Of a DNA stretch of 64,000 nt, positions 61,530 through 64,000 are shown piece after piece. Made by a program: the position numbers and the translations under genes. Each line of letters begins with the position of its first letter. Position 1 is the stretch's first letter. The notes under the pieces are model-generated. The model saw only the letters and a list, made by a program, of their open reading frames with translations, had not been told where the DNA came from and did not search any database. Where the stretch lies: positions 103,255-167,254 of the forward strand of contig NW_027473713.1 of the NCBI RefSeq assembly GCF_050947335.1. The letters run 5' to 3'. The stretch is from Megachile rotundata. Taxonomy: Eukaryota; Arthropoda; Insecta; Hymenoptera; Megachilidae.

Positions 61530-62433
61530 ATGATCGATAGAACTACAATTAGTATACTCCTTACTCTTATTATTATCAATCTAACTCATATTATTAGCCA
61601 TATTATGCTTATATGATCGATAGAACGACAATTACTATATTCATTTCTCTTTTTATTATCAATCTAACTCATATTATTAGCCATATTATGCTTATATGAT
61701 CGGTAGAACGATAATTACTATACCTATTACTCTTATTATTATCAATCTAACTCATATCATTAGCCATATTATGCTTATATGATCGATCGAACGACAATGG
61801 ATATACTCACTTCTCTTATTATTATCAATCTAACTCAGATTATTAGCCATATTATGCTTATGTGATCGACAGAACGACAATTACTATACTTATTACGCTC
61901 ACTGTTATCAATCTAACTCATATTATTAACCATATTATGCACATATGATCGATAGAACGACAATTACTATACTTATTACTCTTATTATTATGAATCTAAC
62001 TCATATTATTAACCATATTATGCAGATATGATCGATAGCACGACATTTACTGTACTTATTACTCTTACTGTTATCAATCTAACTCATATTATTAACCATA
62101 TTATGCAGATATGATCGATAGAACTACAATTAGTATACTCATTACTCTTATTATTATCAATCTAACTCATATCATTAGCCATATTATGCTTATATGATCG
62201 ATCGAACGACAATGACTCTACTCACTTCTCTTATTTTTATCAATCTAACTCATATTATTAACCATATTATGCTTATATGATCGATCGAACGACAATGACT
62301 ATACTCACTTCTCTTATTATTATCAATCTAACTCATATTATTAGCCATATTATGCTTATATGATCGATAGAACGACAATTACTATACTTATTACACTCAC
62401 TGTTATCAATCTAACTCATATTATTAACCATAT

Positions 62434-64000
62434 TATGCTCATATGATCGATAGAACGACAATTACTATACTTATTACTCTCATTGTTATCAATCTAACTC
62501 ATATTGTTAGCCATATTATGCTTATGTGATCGATAGAACGACAATTACTATACTTATTACTCTTATTATTATGAATCTAACTCATATTATTAACCATATT
62601 ATGCAGATATGATCGATAGCACGACATTTACTATACTTATTACTCTTATTGTTATCAATCTAACTCATATTATTAACCATATTATGCAGATATGATCGAT
62701 AGAACTACAATTAGTATACTCATTTCTCTTATTATTATCAATCTAACTCATATTATTAGCCATATTATGCTTATATGATCGATAGAACGACAATTACTAT
62801 ACTCATTACTCTTATTATTATCAATCTAACTCATATTGTTAGCCATATTATGCTTATATGATCGATAGGACGACAATTAATATACTTATTACTCTTATTA
62901 TTAACAATCTAACTCATATTATTAGCCATATTATGCTTATGTGATCGGTAGAACGATAATTACTATACCTATTACTCTTATTATTATCAATCTAACTCAT
63001 ATCATTAGCCATATTATGCTTATGTGATCGATAGAAGGACAATTACTATACTTATTACTCTTATTATTATGAATCTAACTCATATATTTAACCATATTAT
63101 GCAGATATGATCGATAGCACGCCATTTACTACACTTATTACTCTTATTATTATCAATCTAACTCAGATTATTAGCCATATTATGCTTATGTGATCGACAG
63201 AACGACAATTACTATACTTATTACGCTCACTGTTATCAATCTAACTCATATTATTAACCATATTAATGCACATATGATCGATAGAACGACAATTACTATA
63301 CTTATTACTCTTATTATTATGAATCTAACTCATATATTTAACCATATTATGCAGATATGATCGATAGCACGCCATTTACTACACTTATTACTCTTATTAT
63401 TATCAATCTAACTCAGATTATTAGCCATATTATGCTTATGTGATCGACAGAACGCCAATTACTATACTTATTACGCTCACTGTTATCAATCTAACTCATA
63501 TTATTAACCATATTATGCAGATATGATCGATAGAACTACAATTAGTATACTCATTACTCTTATTATTATCAATCTAACTCATATCATTAGCCATATTATG
63601 CTTATATGATCGATCGAACGACAATGACTATACTCACTTCTCTTATTATTATCAATCTAACTCATATTATTAACCATATTATACTAATATGATCGATAGA
63701 ACGACAATTACTATACCTATTACACTCACTATTATCAATCTAACTCATATTATTAACCATATTATGCGGATATGATCGATAGCATGACAATTACTACACT
63801 TATTACTCTTATTATTATCAATCTAACTCATATTATTAACCATATTATGCAGATATGATCGATAGCACGACATTTACTATACTTATTACTCTTATTATTA
63901 TCAATCTAACTCATATTATTAACCATATTATGCAGATATGATCGATAGAACTACAATTAGTATACTCATTACTCTTATTATTATCAATCTATCTCATATT
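62434..64000 (+). repeat. Segmental duplication of satellite, pair D, copy 2, cut by the window end
   Basis: Counterpart of 58068-59633. The match is still running at base 64000, so the duplication extends beyond the window. Confidence 0.75.

Larger units (their letters stand above)
61526..64000 (+). repeat. 83-bp satellite array, right part
   Basis: The same satellite resumes, in the same orientation and in exact phase, right after the GC-rich island, and runs to the end of the window (about 30 monomers). Its first three monomers closely match the stretch that starts at 5384, including the rare middle sequence TCTCTTTTTATT (seen near 5504 and near 61646). From 62434 onward it is a near copy of 58068-59633. 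There is no coding potential. The array continues past base 64000. Confidence 0.97.

Noticed and set aside
1..64000. Mitochondrial or plastid AT-rich control region
   Set aside because: Over 60 kb of one 83-bp monomer with higher-order structure and an inserted LTR-like element does not fit an organelle genome, and no organelle gene is present.

Overview
The window is almost entirely one eukaryotic satellite DNA array. An AT-rich monomer of 83 bp repeats head to tail from base 1 to 60066 (about 724 monomers) and from 61526 to 64000 (about 30 monomers). All copies have the same orientation, and the array runs off both ends of the window. I see no protein-coding gene, tRNA, rRNA, CRISPR array or bacterial feature. 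A long, homogenised, AT-rich array of this kind is typical of centromeric, pericentromeric or other heterochromatic blocks. I cannot name the species or decide between animal, plant and protist from this sequence.

The monomers are not identical. About a dozen recognisable variants differ mainly in the half that follows GATCGAT, and they recur in fixed orders. Three higher-order units could be measured from marker spacing: 8 monomers (663 bp), 14 monomers (1161 bp) and 19 monomers (1576 bp). Each length is one base short of a multiple of 83 because each unit carries the same 82-bp monomer. Larger blocks of 1.5 to 4.4 kb are copied elsewhere in the window: 4727-6670 with 9290-11316, 14143-17619 with 26174-29649, 22091-26211 with 29641-34010, and 58068-59633 with 62434-64000. 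The second copies of the middle two pairs are joined end to end near 29650. This points to repeated unequal exchange or segmental duplication.

The one interruption is a GC-rich island at 60067-61525 (1459 bp). It begins TGTGAC, ends GTTACA, and is flanked on both sides by AGAT. Removing the island and one AGAT restores a monomer of exactly 83 bp, and uninterrupted copies of the same junction exist in the array (for example 5384-5387). The simplest reading is a solo LTR of a retrotransposon, probably Ty3/Gypsy-like from its end sequence, inserted after the array had already amplified.

Two stretches (about 39850-41280 and 43230-43910) carry a burst of one- to few-base indels unlike the rest of the array. 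They may be assembly or sequencing error, or locally decayed repeats.
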